Positions 49,401 to 57,743 of a stretch of DNA of 64,000 nt are shown here, piece after piece. The position numbers and the translations under genes are program-made. The first letter of the stretch is position 1. Each line of letters opens with the position of its first letter. Source of the DNA: Defluviitaleaceae bacterium (GTDB lineage Bacteria > Bacillota > Clostridia > Lachnospirales > WQUN01); NCBI GenBank assembly GCA_009784025.1, contig WQVK01000005.1:1-64000 (forward strand), in the 5' to 3' direction. The notes under the pieces were generated by a model that was not told the origin of the DNA, searched no databases, and saw only the letters and a list, made by a program, of their open reading frames with translations.

Positions 49401-51168
49401 CTTCGTACCTATTAAACCTTAGCACCATTGTTGTACCCTCACCAAATTGGCTGGAGGCGTACACGCGGCCGCCATGTTCTTCCATTATCTCTTTTACTAT
49501 GGCAAGGCCAAGACCTGTGCCGCCCATTGCACGGGCGCGTGCCTTGTCTACTCTGTAAAAACGCTCGAATATCCTGGCTAGGCTTTCTTGTGGGATGCCC
49601 ATTCCTTGGTCCTGGATGAATATCCGGTAGAATTTTTCTGTAATTTCCATTGATACGTGGATTTTGGTGTTCTCCGGGCTGTATTTGATGGAATTAGATA
49701 GGATATTCGACACCACTTGAGTGATTCTGGCTGCGTTGGCTTCTATGAAGCAGGATTCGTCTAGGCTGTCTGTAGTGATTTTTTGGTTTTTTTGGTCTGC
49801 AAGGAATTGGCTTTGGTGGATGGTGCGGCGCAGCAAGGCGGTGAGGTCTATTACATCCATTTCTAGGGCTAGGTTCTTAGAGTCTATGCGGGAGAGTTCT
49901 AGCAAGTCTGTAATTAACAGGGTCATGCGTTGGGTTTCGTCGTTTATTACTTTTAGGAATTTTGTGGCGGTTTCTGGGTCGTCCATTGCGCCTTCCATTA
50001 GGGTTTCTGTGTAGGCTTGGATGGATGTTAATGGGGTTTTTAGCTCGTGGGAAACATTAGCCACAAATTCTTTTCGCATATTTTCTAGCTTTGCCTGGCG
50101 GGTTATATCTTGTAGCACTAGGATAAAACCTTCTAGCTTGTTGGCTTCGCTGGTGTAGGTGGTGGCGCAGGCAAGTAGGATATAGTTTTCGCCGTCGTAG
50201 ATGGCTTCCCTTATTTCGCCTGGGGGGAGTTCGTATATTTCTTCTGGGTCGAAACCTAGGGTTTCTAGTAGTTCCCGCAGGTTGGTGTCGTCTTGGATAT
50301 CTGTACCGCTCATTAGCTCTACGCTGGCGTTGTTGGCATGTATCAGGTTGCCATTTGTATCATATGCTAGTACTCCATGTGATGTGTTTTGTAGGATTGC
50401 TTCTTGCTTGTTCTTTTCGCTGGCCATGCTTATTAGGTTGGCTTGCAGCTCACGGGCCATGTGGTTGAAGTTGTAGGCTAGCTGGCCTAATTCGTCTTTG
50501 CTTTTTATTACAATCTCGCGGCTGAAATCGCCTTCTGCTATGGCCTTGGTGTGGTGGGTTAGGGTCACTATCGGGTTGATATGGGTGTTGGCTAGGAAAA
50601 ACCAGAAAACAAGGGTTAGCACCAAGGCTATCATTATCATGATGATAAGCGCGAGGGCTAGCATGGATAGGTTTTCGTACATAAACTGGGCATTGACCCT
50701 GGCGTAGAGTATAAAATGTTCTGTGTTATTGCCGAAGGTGCGTGTTACCGGGGTGGCAACGGCTATCCAGCGGCGTTCTATGCCTTGTAGGTCTGTGCCT
50801 ATGCGGCCTACAGATGTGCCTTCTTCGCCGTAGATTGCGGATATTAAGGCTTGGCAATTAAACCTTTGCGTGCCCACCACAAATACAGATGGCGCGATTG
50901 GTATGCCCATCTCGTTCATTATCATGGCTTGGATATCGTATTCTGTATCTCCGTGGCCGGCCCAGCTTGGTGCGTCTATAAGTTCGTTAAGCTCGTAGCT
51001 TTGTAGGATTTGCTGGTTGATGCGGTCTATATGGGCCCGTAGCTGATGCTGTGTGCGTTGGATTTCCATGTTGCGCATATCCCAAAGCATGAAGGTGCCG
51101 CTTGCGGCCATTACAACAAAAACTACCGCAGCGTATAGTATCATTAGTTTGAGTTTTATGCTTTTCAT
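49390..51168 (-). CDS. walK: Sensor histidine kinase WalK
   Basis: 592 residues. Two membrane helices (about 8-27 and 175-200) enclose an extracellular sensor; HAMP (LAYNFNHMARELQ region), PAS (AILQNTSHGVLAYDTNGNLIHAN), HisKA with the phospho-His in FVANVSHELKTPLTS, N box NILSNSIKYSP, G1 DQGMGIP, G2 GTGLGLAIVKEI. Controls cell-wall turnover with WalR. Overlaps walR by 4 bases and yycH by 11. Confidence 0.95.
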   Translation of the reverse strand: MKSIKLKLMILYAAVVFVVMAASGTFMLWDMRNMEIQRTQHQLRAHIDRINQQILQSYELNELIDAPSWAGHGDTEYDIQAMIMNEMGIPIAPSVFVVGTQRFNCQALISAIYGEEGTSVGRIGTDLQGIERRWIAVATPVTRTFGNNTEHFILYARVNAQFMYENLSMLALALIIMIMIALVLTLVFWFFLANTHINPIVTLTHHTKAIAEGDFSREIVIKSKDELGQLAYNFNHMARELQANLISMASEKNKQEAILQNTSHGVLAYDTNGNLIHANNASVELMSGTDIQDDTNLRELLETLGFDPEEIYELPPGEIREAIYDGENYILLACATTYTSEANKLEGFILVLQDITRQAKLENMRKEFVANVSHELKTPLTSIQAYTETLMEGAMDDPETATKFLKVINDETQRMTLLITDLLELSRIDSKNLALEMDVIDLTALLRRTIHQSQFLADQKNQKITTDSLDESCFIEANAARITQVVSNILSNSIKYSPENTKIHVSMEITEKFYRIFIQDQGMGIPQESLARIFERFYRVDKARARAMGGTGLGLAIVKEIMEEHGGRVYASSQFGEGTTMVLRFNRYEDDI

Positions 51169-51878
51169 GTGGGTAGACCGTCACCGAATTCCTGTGTGAA
51201 ATGATAACCCACGCCGCGTTTCGTAAGGATGTAGGTTGGGTTGTCTGATGTGACTTCTAGCTTGGTGCGTAGGCGGCGGATAGTCACGTCTACCGTGCGT
51301 ACATCACCAAAGTATTCGTAGCCCCATACTTTTTCTAGCAGGGCTTCGCGGGAGAAAACATGGTTGTTTTGGGTGGATAAAAATTTCACCAGCTCGAATT
51401 CCCGGCGAGTGAGGTCTATTACATCGCTGCCGCGCTTGATTTCGTAAAGGTCTAGGTCTATTGATAGCTCGCCAAATACTAATTTGTTTACACCCTGTGC
51501 CTGTGCCTTTGGCATATTGCCGCGGCGCAGGTTGGCCATTACCCTTGCCAGCAGTTCTTTTACGCTGAAGGGTTTTGTAATGTAATCGTCTGCCCCTAGC
51601 TCGAAACTTAGTACTTTGTCTGTTTCTTCGGCCTTGGCGGTTAGCATCATGATGGGCACTTGGCTTACTTTACGGATGCGCTTGCAAACTTCGTAGCCGT
51701 CTAGCTTTGGCATCATTATGTCTAGCAGGATAAGGTCTGGGTTTTCGGACAGGGCCAGAGCCAGGCCTTTTTCGCCATCATAGGCTTCAATTGTCTCATA
51801 ACCTTCTTTTTTTAGGCTGTATGTTAGGATATCTACGATTCTGGATTCATCGTCTACTACTAGAATTTTCGCTGGCAT
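51165..51878 (-). CDS. walR: Response regulator WalR
   Basis: 237 residues, OmpR/PhoB class. Receiver with KILVVDDESRIVDIL, phospho-Asp in LILLDIMMPKLDGYE, Lys in YITKPF; winged-helix DNA-binding part with DLTRREFELVKFLSTQ, SREALLEKVWGYEYFGDVRTVDVTIRRLR. First gene of the walR-walK-yycH-yycI operon. SD AGGAGG; a TATAAT -10 (51906-51911, this strand) has a poor -35 partly built from a family A remnant. Confidence 0.96.
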   Translation of the reverse strand: MPAKILVVDDESRIVDILTYSLKKEGYETIEAYDGEKGLALALSENPDLILLDIMMPKLDGYEVCKRIRKVSQVPIMMLTAKAEETDKVLSFELGADDYITKPFSVKELLARVMANLRRGNMPKAQAQGVNKLVFGELSIDLDLYEIKRGSDVIDLTRREFELVKFLSTQNNHVFSREALLEKVWGYEYFGDVRTVDVTIRRLRTKLEVTSDNPTYILTKRGVGYHFTQEFGDGLPT

Positions 51879-51928
51879 TGTTGCCTCCTTTTGAACTTTT
51901 TCTGAATTATAACATAAAATTGGCCTTG

Positions 51929-51944
51929 TAGTGAAATAATTCGA
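51929..51944 (+). repeat. Family A end remnant, copy 11
   Basis: TAGTGAAATAATTCGA only; the rest is absent. It lies just before family C copy 4, another A/C contact. Confidence 0.6.
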
Positions 51945-51955
51945 TTTTACTGTAG

Positions 51956-52058
51956 TAGACTTCTTCCGAAATTCCTGTAGGGGGTTTCGGAAGAAGTTAC
52001 ATTTTCAATCTTTTGCTTCTTCTGAAATTGCGCTTTTTGCAATTTCAGAAGAACTCTA
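51956..52058 (+). repeat. Family C repeat, copy 4
   Basis: TAGACTTCTTCCGAAATTCC hairpin, ACATTTTCAATCTTTTGC spacer, second hairpin, AAGAACTCTA. Confidence 0.9.
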
Positions 52059-52060
52059 GT

Positions 52061-52090
52061 GTAATATTTTGGCCATCCTGTCCATATAAT
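52061..52090 (+). promoter_or_regulatory. Sigma-E-type sporulation promoter of yabP
   Basis: GTAATATT (52061-52068), 14-base spacer, CATATAAT (52083-52090). Both hexamer regions and spacing fit the mother-cell sigma-E pattern; yabP is under this factor in Bacillus subtilis. Confidence 0.6.
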
Positions 52091-52118
52091 GAAATAAAAA
52101 TATTTGAGGAGATGCAAA

Positions 52119-52424
52119 ATGACAGCAGTTAATCATATGGGTGAAGAAAAACGCCGCTCTGTTTCACGGCATAGCTTGCAGGTGGACAGGCGCGAAAATG
52201 TGACTGTAACTGGCATGATAGATGTGATTTCCTTCGATGAGGAAAGCATAATTGGCGAGACGGAAATGGGCATAATTATAATACGTGGCGCTAACCTGCA
52301 TGTGAAACGGGTTAACCTAGAAAACGGCGAACTGATTGTATCTGGCGAAATAGATGGCATTACATACGAAAACCCTAGCGGCGGCGTGCGGGCGAAATCC
52401 TTGCTGGGGCGGTTGTTTAAATGA
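52119..52424 (+). CDS. yabP: Sporulation protein YabP
   Basis: 101 residues; ATG 52119 after GAGGAG. The YabP fold is evident: RHSLQVDRRENVTVTGMIDVISFDEESI, then ETEMGIIIIRGANLHVKRVNLENGELIVSGEIDGI, then LLGRLFK. Needed for spore morphogenesis; expressed in the mother cell. It overlaps yabQ by 4 bases. Confidence 0.93.
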   Translation: MTAVNHMGEEKRRSVSRHSLQVDRRENVTVTGMIDVISFDEESIIGETEMGIIIIRGANLHVKRVNLENGELIVSGEIDGITYENPSGGVRAKSLLGRLFK

Positions 52425-52921
52425 TAATGTCTATGTCTGGCCAGGCTTGGCTGTTTTTTTATACTGTGCTGTTTGGGGTAGGGGTTGGCATATTTTACGA
52501 TTTGTTCCGGGTGCTGCGGAAAACAATGCCTCATGCTTCTTTTGCGGTGCAGCTTGAAGATGTTTTCTTTTGGGTGGCTGTTACTGGTTGTATGTTTTAT
52601 TTTATGCTAAGCCAAAATTACGGCGAAATCCGCCCGTTTACACTTATTGGCGCGGCATGTGGCTTGGCCATTTATTTTGCCACGGTTAGCCAATACGTGG
52701 TAAAAACTTTAGCGGCTGTTGTGGCATTTATTTGCAAGGTAGTGGCCGGCGCTGTTAGAATTATCCTGCTGCCAATCCGCTTTATACTTGGCTTTATAAC
52801 ACCGCCCATAAAAAAATTTGCAGCCAACCGGCGGCGGAACTTGCGCACGGGGGCAAAATATGGCAGAATACATATGAAAAAACTTTCCCGCAGCTGGTTT
52901 ATACTGCGTAAAAAGGTGTGA
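52421..52921 (+). CDS. yabQ: Spore cortex protein YabQ
   Basis: 166 residues with N-terminal and central membrane helices (AWLFFYTVLFGVGVGIFYDLFR, LEDVFFWVAVTGCMFYFM, FTLIGAACGLAIYFATVSQYVV), then a basic tail (KKFAANRRRNL). YabQ is required for cortex formation. Overlaps yabP and divIC by 4 bases each. Confidence 0.9.
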   Translation: MIMSMSGQAWLFFYTVLFGVGVGIFYDLFRVLRKTMPHASFAVQLEDVFFWVAVTGCMFYFMLSQNYGEIRPFTLIGAACGLAIYFATVSQYVVKTLAAVVAFICKVVAGAVRIILLPIRFILGFITPPIKKFAANRRRNLRTGAKYGRIHMKKLSRSWFILRKKV

Positions 52922-53253
52922 AAAAATTGGCCACAGCCGAAACTAACCAAAGAAAGCCCATGAAAACCCCTATAATACGAAGAAAATTTGCCCTGTTCAT
53001 GTACATTATGGTATGGGTGTTAACCCTGGCCACGTTTTCTGGCCTGGTGATAATACGCGCATCACAGTACAACGAACTGCGCGCAAGCCTGGACGTTATA
53101 AACACAGACATAGCCCGCGAACAATCAATATATTACGACCTAAACCGGCAAATGTTCTTCTTCGATAGCGACGCCTACATCGAGCAACTTGCCCGCGAAA
53201 GGCTGGGAATGATATTGCCGAACGAGATATTGTTTAGGAATATTGCCGAGTAG
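52918..53253 (+). CDS. divIC: Septum formation initiator (DivIC/FtsB family)
   Basis: 111 residues from GTG 52918 in the yabQ stop. Cytoplasmic basic part, one membrane helix (FALFMYIMVWVLTLATFSGLVII), a coiled coil (YNELRASLDVINTDIAREQSIYYDL), and YIEQLARERLGMILPNEI at the end. Cell-division membrane protein; the yabP-yabQ-divIC order is that of Bacillus. Confidence 0.88.
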   Translation: MKKLATAETNQRKPMKTPIIRRKFALFMYIMVWVLTLATFSGLVIIRASQYNELRASLDVINTDIAREQSIYYDLNRQMFFFDSDAYIEQLARERLGMILPNEILFRNIAE

Positions 53254-53261
53254 GATAGACT

Positions 53262-53370
53262 GCCAGAGGCTTCGCCACTTCTTTTCATAATGTTCGCTTC
53301 GCTAACCTGGCATTTCATGCTGCCAGATTTCTTTCGGGTTACATTTGAAAAGAAGAAGCGAAAATTTTAA
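53262..53370. repeat. Family G repeat
   Basis: GCCAGAGGCTTCGCC, CGCTTCGCTAACCTGGCA, TTCTTTCGGGTTACATTTGA and AAAGCGAAAA-like end. Compare 5736-5825. Confidence 0.45.
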
Positions 53371-53436
53371 TTTTAGGTTTTTTATTGCCCTTGTAAAATG
53401 CTAATAGCCATGCAGTGTTGTAATTTGCCAAAAATA

Positions 53437-53477
53437 AACCCCCGCTAGAACTGTTTAGGTTCTGGCGGGGGTTTTTG
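53437..53477 (+). terminator. Terminator of yabP-yabQ-divIC
   Basis: AACCCCCGCTAGAAC, loop, GTTCTGGCGGGGGTTTTTG. Confidence 0.85.
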
Positions 53478-53482
53478 TGTGA

Positions 53483-53562
53483 TATAGTGAAATAAATGAG
53501 GAACGGTCTCGCCCAGGCGTTTTTGACGCGACAGGCGAGACCGATTTCGAATTGTTTCACTA
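53483..53562 (-). repeat. Family A repeat, copy 12 (shortened core)
   Basis: TATAGTGAAATAAATGAGGAA ... GAATTGTTTCACTA. The core is collapsed to CAGGCGTTTTTGACGCG; the last bases TA start family C copy 5. Confidence 0.82.
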
Positions 53563-53661
53563 GACTTCTTACGAAATTCCCGTAGTGGGTTTCGGAAAAG
53601 TTACATTTTCAATCTTTTGCTTCTTCTGAAATTGCGTTTGTTGCAATTTCAGAAGAACTCT
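53561..53661 (+). repeat. Family C repeat, copy 5
   Basis: TAGACTTCTTACGAAATTCC ... AATTTCAGAAGAACTCT. It is joined directly to family A copy 12 at a shared CTAG. Confidence 0.88.
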
Positions 53662-53721
53662 GATATGGGAAAACAAAGGCGGCAAGGCCGCGTTGTTCTG
53701 CGCTAATAGATTACCTAGGCC

Positions 53722-54543
53722 TTATCTTTCTAGCAAAACATGCGGGTTAACTGGCTGGTCGTTGTGGGTCACTTGCAAATGCAGATGCGAGCCGTCTAGG
53801 CTTGTGAACATTGTTTGGCGGCCTATGCCGCCTATCACTTGGCCGCTGCGTACTATTTCGCCTTTGGCCACAAGGGGGTTGGCCATTAGCTGGCCGTAGG
53901 TGGTTAACCAGCCGTTGCCGTGGTCTATTGTAATGTAATGCCCACGGCGGGACTCCCGGCCTATTGCTACTACTTTGCCATCTGCGGCGGCGCGTACCGG
54001 GTCGCCTTCTTCTGCCGATATGCGCAGATGGTCGTTTGTGCGAAATTGGTCTAGGGTTTGGTCGTAAATTAGGCTGGTCATGCTAAATTCCATCACGATA
54101 TCCCCGTCAACCGGCCACAACATGCTGTCGCCTTCTTCAAAGGCGGTGAATGTCTCCGGCTGCACAACTGCCTCTGGAGTAGGCTCTGGCGGCGGTTCTG
54201 GCGGCTCTGGTGGTGGCGGAACTTCCCGCGGCGGCGTATGCTCCCTTGGTGGTGGCGGTGGTTCTGCCGGCGGCAATGGCTGGGTTGGCGTTGGCTGCTG
54301 CCGCGGCCTAAACCAGGCCTCGTCATCTACCTGCGCCCTATAGGTTTCCACCTGGTCTGCCCCGGCGGCAACCGCATTTTCCTCATACAAATGTGCCAAA
54401 TCTTGCTCGCTACTGCCCTGCCCACTTCTGGCAGCAAAAGAAACTACAAATGCCAAGACGGCCACAGCCCCAAGGCATGAATACAGTGCAATGAAAAAAC
54501 CTCTTTTGCGGAACACGCTCTCTCCCTGCGAAGTATTTTTCAT
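53722..54543 (-). CDS. SpoIIQ-like LytM/M23 protein
   Basis: 273 residues. One N-terminal membrane helix (GFFIALYSCLGAVAVLAFVVSF), a long Pro/Glu linker, then an M23/LytM domain (WPVDGDIVMEF ... GSHLHLQVTHND). The first His (NDHL) and the HLH ligands are present, but the Asp of HxGxD is Ser (HLRIS) and the catalytic His of YxHL is Gln (TYGQL), so it should not cut peptidoglycan. Together with a sigma-F-type promoter this fits forespore SpoIIQ, which works as a channel and zipper partner of SpoIIIAH. Confidence 0.8.
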   Translation of the reverse strand: MKNTSQGESVFRKRGFFIALYSCLGAVAVLAFVVSFAARSGQGSSEQDLAHLYEENAVAAGADQVETYRAQVDDEAWFRPRQQPTPTQPLPPAEPPPPPREHTPPREVPPPPEPPEPPPEPTPEAVVQPETFTAFEEGDSMLWPVDGDIVMEFSMTSLIYDQTLDQFRTNDHLRISAEEGDPVRAAADGKVVAIGRESRRGHYITIDHGNGWLTTYGQLMANPLVAKGEIVRSGQVIGGIGRQTMFTSLDGSHLHLQVTHNDQPVNPHVLLER

Positions 54544-54576
54544 ACACTCACCTCCTATTAAATTTTTTCATACTCG

Positions 54577-54606
54577 GATTATTGCCTGGAAAAATTGGGG
54601 CTATAC
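54577..54606 (-). promoter_or_regulatory. Sigma-F-type promoter of the spoIIQ-like gene
   Basis: On the minus strand: GTATA (54606-54602), 15-base spacer, GGCAATAATC (54586-54577), matching GYATA-N15-GGnnAnAnTR in all but one base. The start codon is 34 bases below. Confidence 0.55.
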
Positions 54607-54647
54607 ATTTTCTTTGTAAAAGCTTTAAAATTTTGAAGGGGAAGATG

Positions 54648-54697
54648 TGGTACCATACGGTACCATTTTTACGTGATTATGGTACCGTATGGTACCG
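54648..54697. repeat. Pair of GGTACC palindromes, sites 5a and 5b
   Basis: TGGTACCATACGGTACCA and TGGTACCGTATGGTACCG, 14 bases apart (TTTTTACGTGATTA). Confidence 0.85.
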
Positions 54698-54748
54698 TTT
54701 TTTTGGTTTTTTTCGCCCAAAAGCATTGTTTTTGCTCTTGGCAAAATC

Positions 54749-54776
54749 AAAAAAGCCCTAAAATTAGGGCTTTTTT
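54749..54776. terminator. Terminator hairpin of palindrome module 5
   Basis: AAAAAAGCCCTAA, loop, TTAGGGCTTTTTT. Confidence 0.75.
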
Positions 54777-54918
54777 CATGCGTCGTAAATTTCATATTAA
54801 ATTTGTTTTTTTCCGTATCGTCTGTTTTCCACATGAAACCCTTGAAAATACTGGGTTACACCCATGCCTGGCCAAAAAATAGACCTCACAAGGCAACCCG
54901 AAAAAATTTAACTTTTAA

Positions 54919-55028
54919 CGTGAAACAATTCAAAAACGGTCTCGCCTGTCGCGGTAAAAACGCCTGAAACGCCTTGTTTTGGCGTTTCAGGTGCCGCTCT
55001 AGCGAGACCACTTCTCATTTATTTCACT
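54919..55028 (+). repeat. Family A inverted repeat, copy 13
   Basis: GTGAAACAATTCAAAA ... TCATTTATTTCAC. It contains the murA stop codon and its last two sense codons. Confidence 0.85.
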
Positions 55029-56296
55029 TCAACCTCCACCCTTTTTATTTTTGCACCCAAATTATTCAACCTTGTATCCAAATTAAAATACCCCCGGTCT
55101 ATGTGATGTATGCCGTTTATCTCGGTTACATCGTCGGCATTTAGCGCCGCCAGCACCAGCGATGCCCCTGCACGTAAATCGCTGGCGGTTACTTGTGCCC
55201 CTGCCAAGCGTGGTATGCCCTCTATCACAGCGCTGCGGCTGTCTATTTTTATATCTGCGCCCATGCGTTTTAGTTCGCCCACTTGCATAAATCGGTTTTC
55301 AAATACGGTTTCGGTTATTATGCTTGTGCCTTGGGCGGTGGCCATTAGGCTCATAAACTGGGCTTGCATATCTGTAGGGAAGCCAGGGTAGGGTAGGGTT
55401 TTAATATCTGCAGATATTAGCCCTTGGGAAGGGTCATGCCGCACGCGTATGCCGCCTTCTAGTTCTTCTATTAAAATATTCACTTCTTTTAACTTGGCCG
55501 TTACGGGTTTTACATGGTCTGCCATTACATTACACAGCAGAATATCGCCCCTGGTTATTGCCGCCGCCACCATAAAAGTACCGGCTTCTATCCTGTCTGG
55601 GATTATGCTGTGGGTGGTGGGGTGCAAATCGTTTACGCCCACTATTTTTATGGTATCTGTGCCTGCGCCGCGGATATTTGCGCCTGCGGCGTTAAGGAAA
55701 TTGGCTAAGTCTACTATTTCTGGCTCTACGGCGCAGTTTTCTAGTATCGTTTTACCTTTGGCAAAAACAGCTGCCATCATGATATTCTCCGTAGCGCCCA
55801 CGCTGGGGAAATCCAAGTAAATTTTAGCGCCAGTAAGTTTTGGCGCGGTCACAGTTACATAACCATGGGAATGGTCAACCTCTGCCCCCAGCGCCGCAAA
55901 GCCCTTCAAATGTAAGTCTACAGGCCTGCTGCCAATTGCACAGCCCCCCGGCAGCGGAATCTTAGCCCTGCCAACCCGTGCCAGCAATGGCCCCATCACC
56001 AAAAAAGAAGCTCGCAGCCTGCCCACAAGCTCGTAAGTGGCCTCGTAAGTTGTGATATTATCTGTGTCGATAATAAGTTCCCCGCCGCTTTTGTTAAAGC
56101 TGCTTTTTGCGCCCAAAAACTCCAGTAGGCAGCACATAGATTCCACGTCACTTAAATCTGGCACATTCTGAATAACAGACCTTGCACCAGTAAGCAAAGT
56201 AGCCGCCAACACAGGCAGCACCGCATTCTTAGCCCCGGCAATCTCTACACGCCCCATAAGCCGCCCTGTAGGCTCGATAATAAATTTTTCTGCCAT
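55019..56296 (-). CDS. murA: UDP-N-acetylglucosamine 1-carboxyvinyltransferase
   Basis: 425 residues. First committed step of peptidoglycan synthesis. Lys23-Asn24 in IAGAKNAVLPVLAA, the active-site Cys119 in PLPGGCAIGSRPVDLHL (the fosfomycin target), the Arg in GRLRASFLVMGP, and LRAGASLVLAAL near the C-terminus. The 3' end lies within family A copy 13, so the C-terminal Val-Lys and TAA come from the repeat. The next gene downstream on this strand is the spoIIQ-like gene; the spoIID gene often found between them is absent. Confidence 0.96.
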   Translation of the reverse strand: MAEKFIIEPTGRLMGRVEIAGAKNAVLPVLAATLLTGARSVIQNVPDLSDVESMCCLLEFLGAKSSFNKSGGELIIDTDNITTYEATYELVGRLRASFLVMGPLLARVGRAKIPLPGGCAIGSRPVDLHLKGFAALGAEVDHSHGYVTVTAPKLTGAKIYLDFPSVGATENIMMAAVFAKGKTILENCAVEPEIVDLANFLNAAGANIRGAGTDTIKIVGVNDLHPTTHSIIPDRIEAGTFMVAAAITRGDILLCNVMADHVKPVTAKLKEVNILIEELEGGIRVRHDPSQGLISADIKTLPYPGFPTDMQAQFMSLMATAQGTSIITETVFENRFMQVGELKRMGADIKIDSRSAVIEGIPRLAGAQVTASDLRAGASLVLAALNADDVTEINGIHHIDRGYFNLDTRLNNLGAKIKRVEVEVK

Positions 56297-56316
56297 AGAT
56301 TTCCCACTTTCAACAA

Positions 56317-56355
56317 TAGACTTCTTCCGAAATCACGCTTTTCAGAAGAACTTTA
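56317..56355 (+). repeat. Family C repeat, copy 6 (truncated)
   Basis: TAGACTTCTTCCGAAATCACG then TTCAGAAGAACTTTA: two ends without the inner half. Confidence 0.7.
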
Positions 56356-56451
56356 ATATCCAAATCATTAACATAAACCACAAAAATAATTCCAACTTCA
56401 AAGTTTTTTTGGATGAGAGGTTTTTTCAAAAGTCACCCTCCATAAGTATTG

Positions 56452-56564
56452 TAGCGAAATAATTCAAAATCGGTCTCGCCTGTCGCGGCAAAACGCCTAA
56501 AACGCCTTATCTCGGCGTTTTAGGTGCCGCTTGGGCGAGACCGTTTCTCATTTATTTCACTATA
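56452..56564 (+). repeat. Family A inverted repeat, copy 14
   Basis: TAGCGAAATAATTCAAAA ... TTTATTTCACTATA, in the murA-aroF divergent gap, ending two bases before the aroF -35. Confidence 0.88.
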
Positions 56565-56565
56565 T

Positions 56566-56594
56566 TTGTCACAACAAGCCGACTGTGATAAAAT
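56566..56594 (+). promoter_or_regulatory. Promoter of the aro operon
   Basis: TTGTCA (56566-56571), 17-base spacer, TAAAAT (56589-56594); 32 bases later comes ATG 56626 with AAAGGGG as SD. Confidence 0.7.
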
Positions 56595-56625
56595 GTAGGG
56601 AACTGTATGAAAGGGGTAGTTAAAA

Positions 56626-57636
56626 ATGGTAGTAGTTGTTAAGCCGGACGTCCCTCAAGATAAAATCGAGCATCTTGTAAAATGGCTGGAAGAGAAGCAG
56701 ATTATAGTGCGCACCTTCCAAGGCCAGCAGCAATGCGTGCTTGGGCTTATTGGGGACACCAACAATATAGACAGCGGCATGTTACGTAGCCTGGATATTG
56801 TGGAATCTGTAGGTAAGCTTACAGAGCCTTTTAAGGCGGTTAACCGTAAAATCCATCCAGATGATACGGTAATACCAGCGCCAGATGGCAAGCCCCTTAT
56901 TGGCGGCGGGCATTTTGCCATGATAGCCGGGCCATGCTCTGTAGAAAGCCGCGAACAGATAACCCTAGTAGCCAAAAAGGTAAAAGAAGCCGGGGCAACC
57001 ATGCTGCGGGGCGGGGCGTTTAAGCCGCGTACTTCGCCGTACGATTTCCAGGGCCTTGGCCAAGAAGGCCTAGACCTGCTGCTAGAGGCCAAAAAAGCCA
57101 CAGGCCTGCCCATAGTCACAGAGCTAATGGACCTGCGCGATATAGACCGCTTCGAGCAAGTAGATGTAATCCAAATAGGCGCAAGAAACACCCAAAACTA
57201 CGACCTTCTAAAAGAAATAGGCAAACTTCCCAACACAATCTTGTTAAAACGCGGCCTAGCAGGCACAATCAACGAGCTGCTAATGAGCGCCGAATACATT
57301 ATGGCCAGCGGCAACGAAAACGTAATCCTATGTGAGCGTGGCATCCGTACCTACGAATTTGCTCACACCCGCAACACCCTAGACCTATCTGCAGTGCCAA
57401 TCCTAAAAAAACTAACCCACCTGCCCGTAGTAGTGGATCCAAGCCACGGCACAGGCCGCGTAGACCTGGTACCATCCATGTCTTACGCAGCCGCAGCCGC
57501 AGGGGCAGACGGCATAATGGTAGAAGTACACAACGACCCAGCCTGCGCCCTATGCGATGGCCCCCAATCCCTAACCCCGGAACAATTCACAGAAATGGCC
57601 GCTAAGGTATTTAAAATACGCGAGGCTATACAGTAG
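56626..57636 (+). CDS. aroF: DAHP synthase, type I-beta with N-terminal regulatory domain
   Basis: 336 residues. N-terminal ferredoxin-like domain ([22 protein letters not shown], 1-75), then the barrel: [71 protein letters not shown]. Condenses PEP and erythrose-4-phosphate at the head of the shikimate pathway. The stop TAG is the first codon of family C copy 7. Confidence 0.95.
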   Translation: MVVVVKPDVPQDKIEHLVKWLEEKQIIVRTFQGQQQCVLGLIGDTNNIDSGMLRSLDIVESVGKLTEPFKAVNRKIHPDDTVIPAPDGKPLIGGGHFAMIAGPCSVESREQITLVAKKVKEAGATMLRGGAFKPRTSPYDFQGLGQEGLDLLLEAKKATGLPIVTELMDLRDIDRFEQVDVIQIGARNTQNYDLLKEIGKLPNTILLKRGLAGTINELLMSAEYIMASGNENVILCERGIRTYEFAHTRNTLDLSAVPILKKLTHLPVVVDPSHGTGRVDLVPSMSYAAAAAGADGIMVEVHNDPACALCDGPQSLTPEQFTEMAAKVFKIREAIQ

Positions 57637-57735
57637 ACTTCTTTCGAAATTGTGCTTTTCAATTTCGAAAAAGTTTCATTTTCAATCTTTTGCTTCTTCT
57701 GAGAGCACGTTTCTTGTGATTTCAGAAGAACTCTA
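57634..57735 (+). repeat. Family C repeat, copy 7
   Basis: TAGACTTCTTTCGAAATTGT ... TTTCAGAAGAACTCTA. Its TAG doubles as the aroF stop. The remaining gap to 57942 holds two family F copies. Confidence 0.88.
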
Positions 57736-57743
57736 GTGAGATA

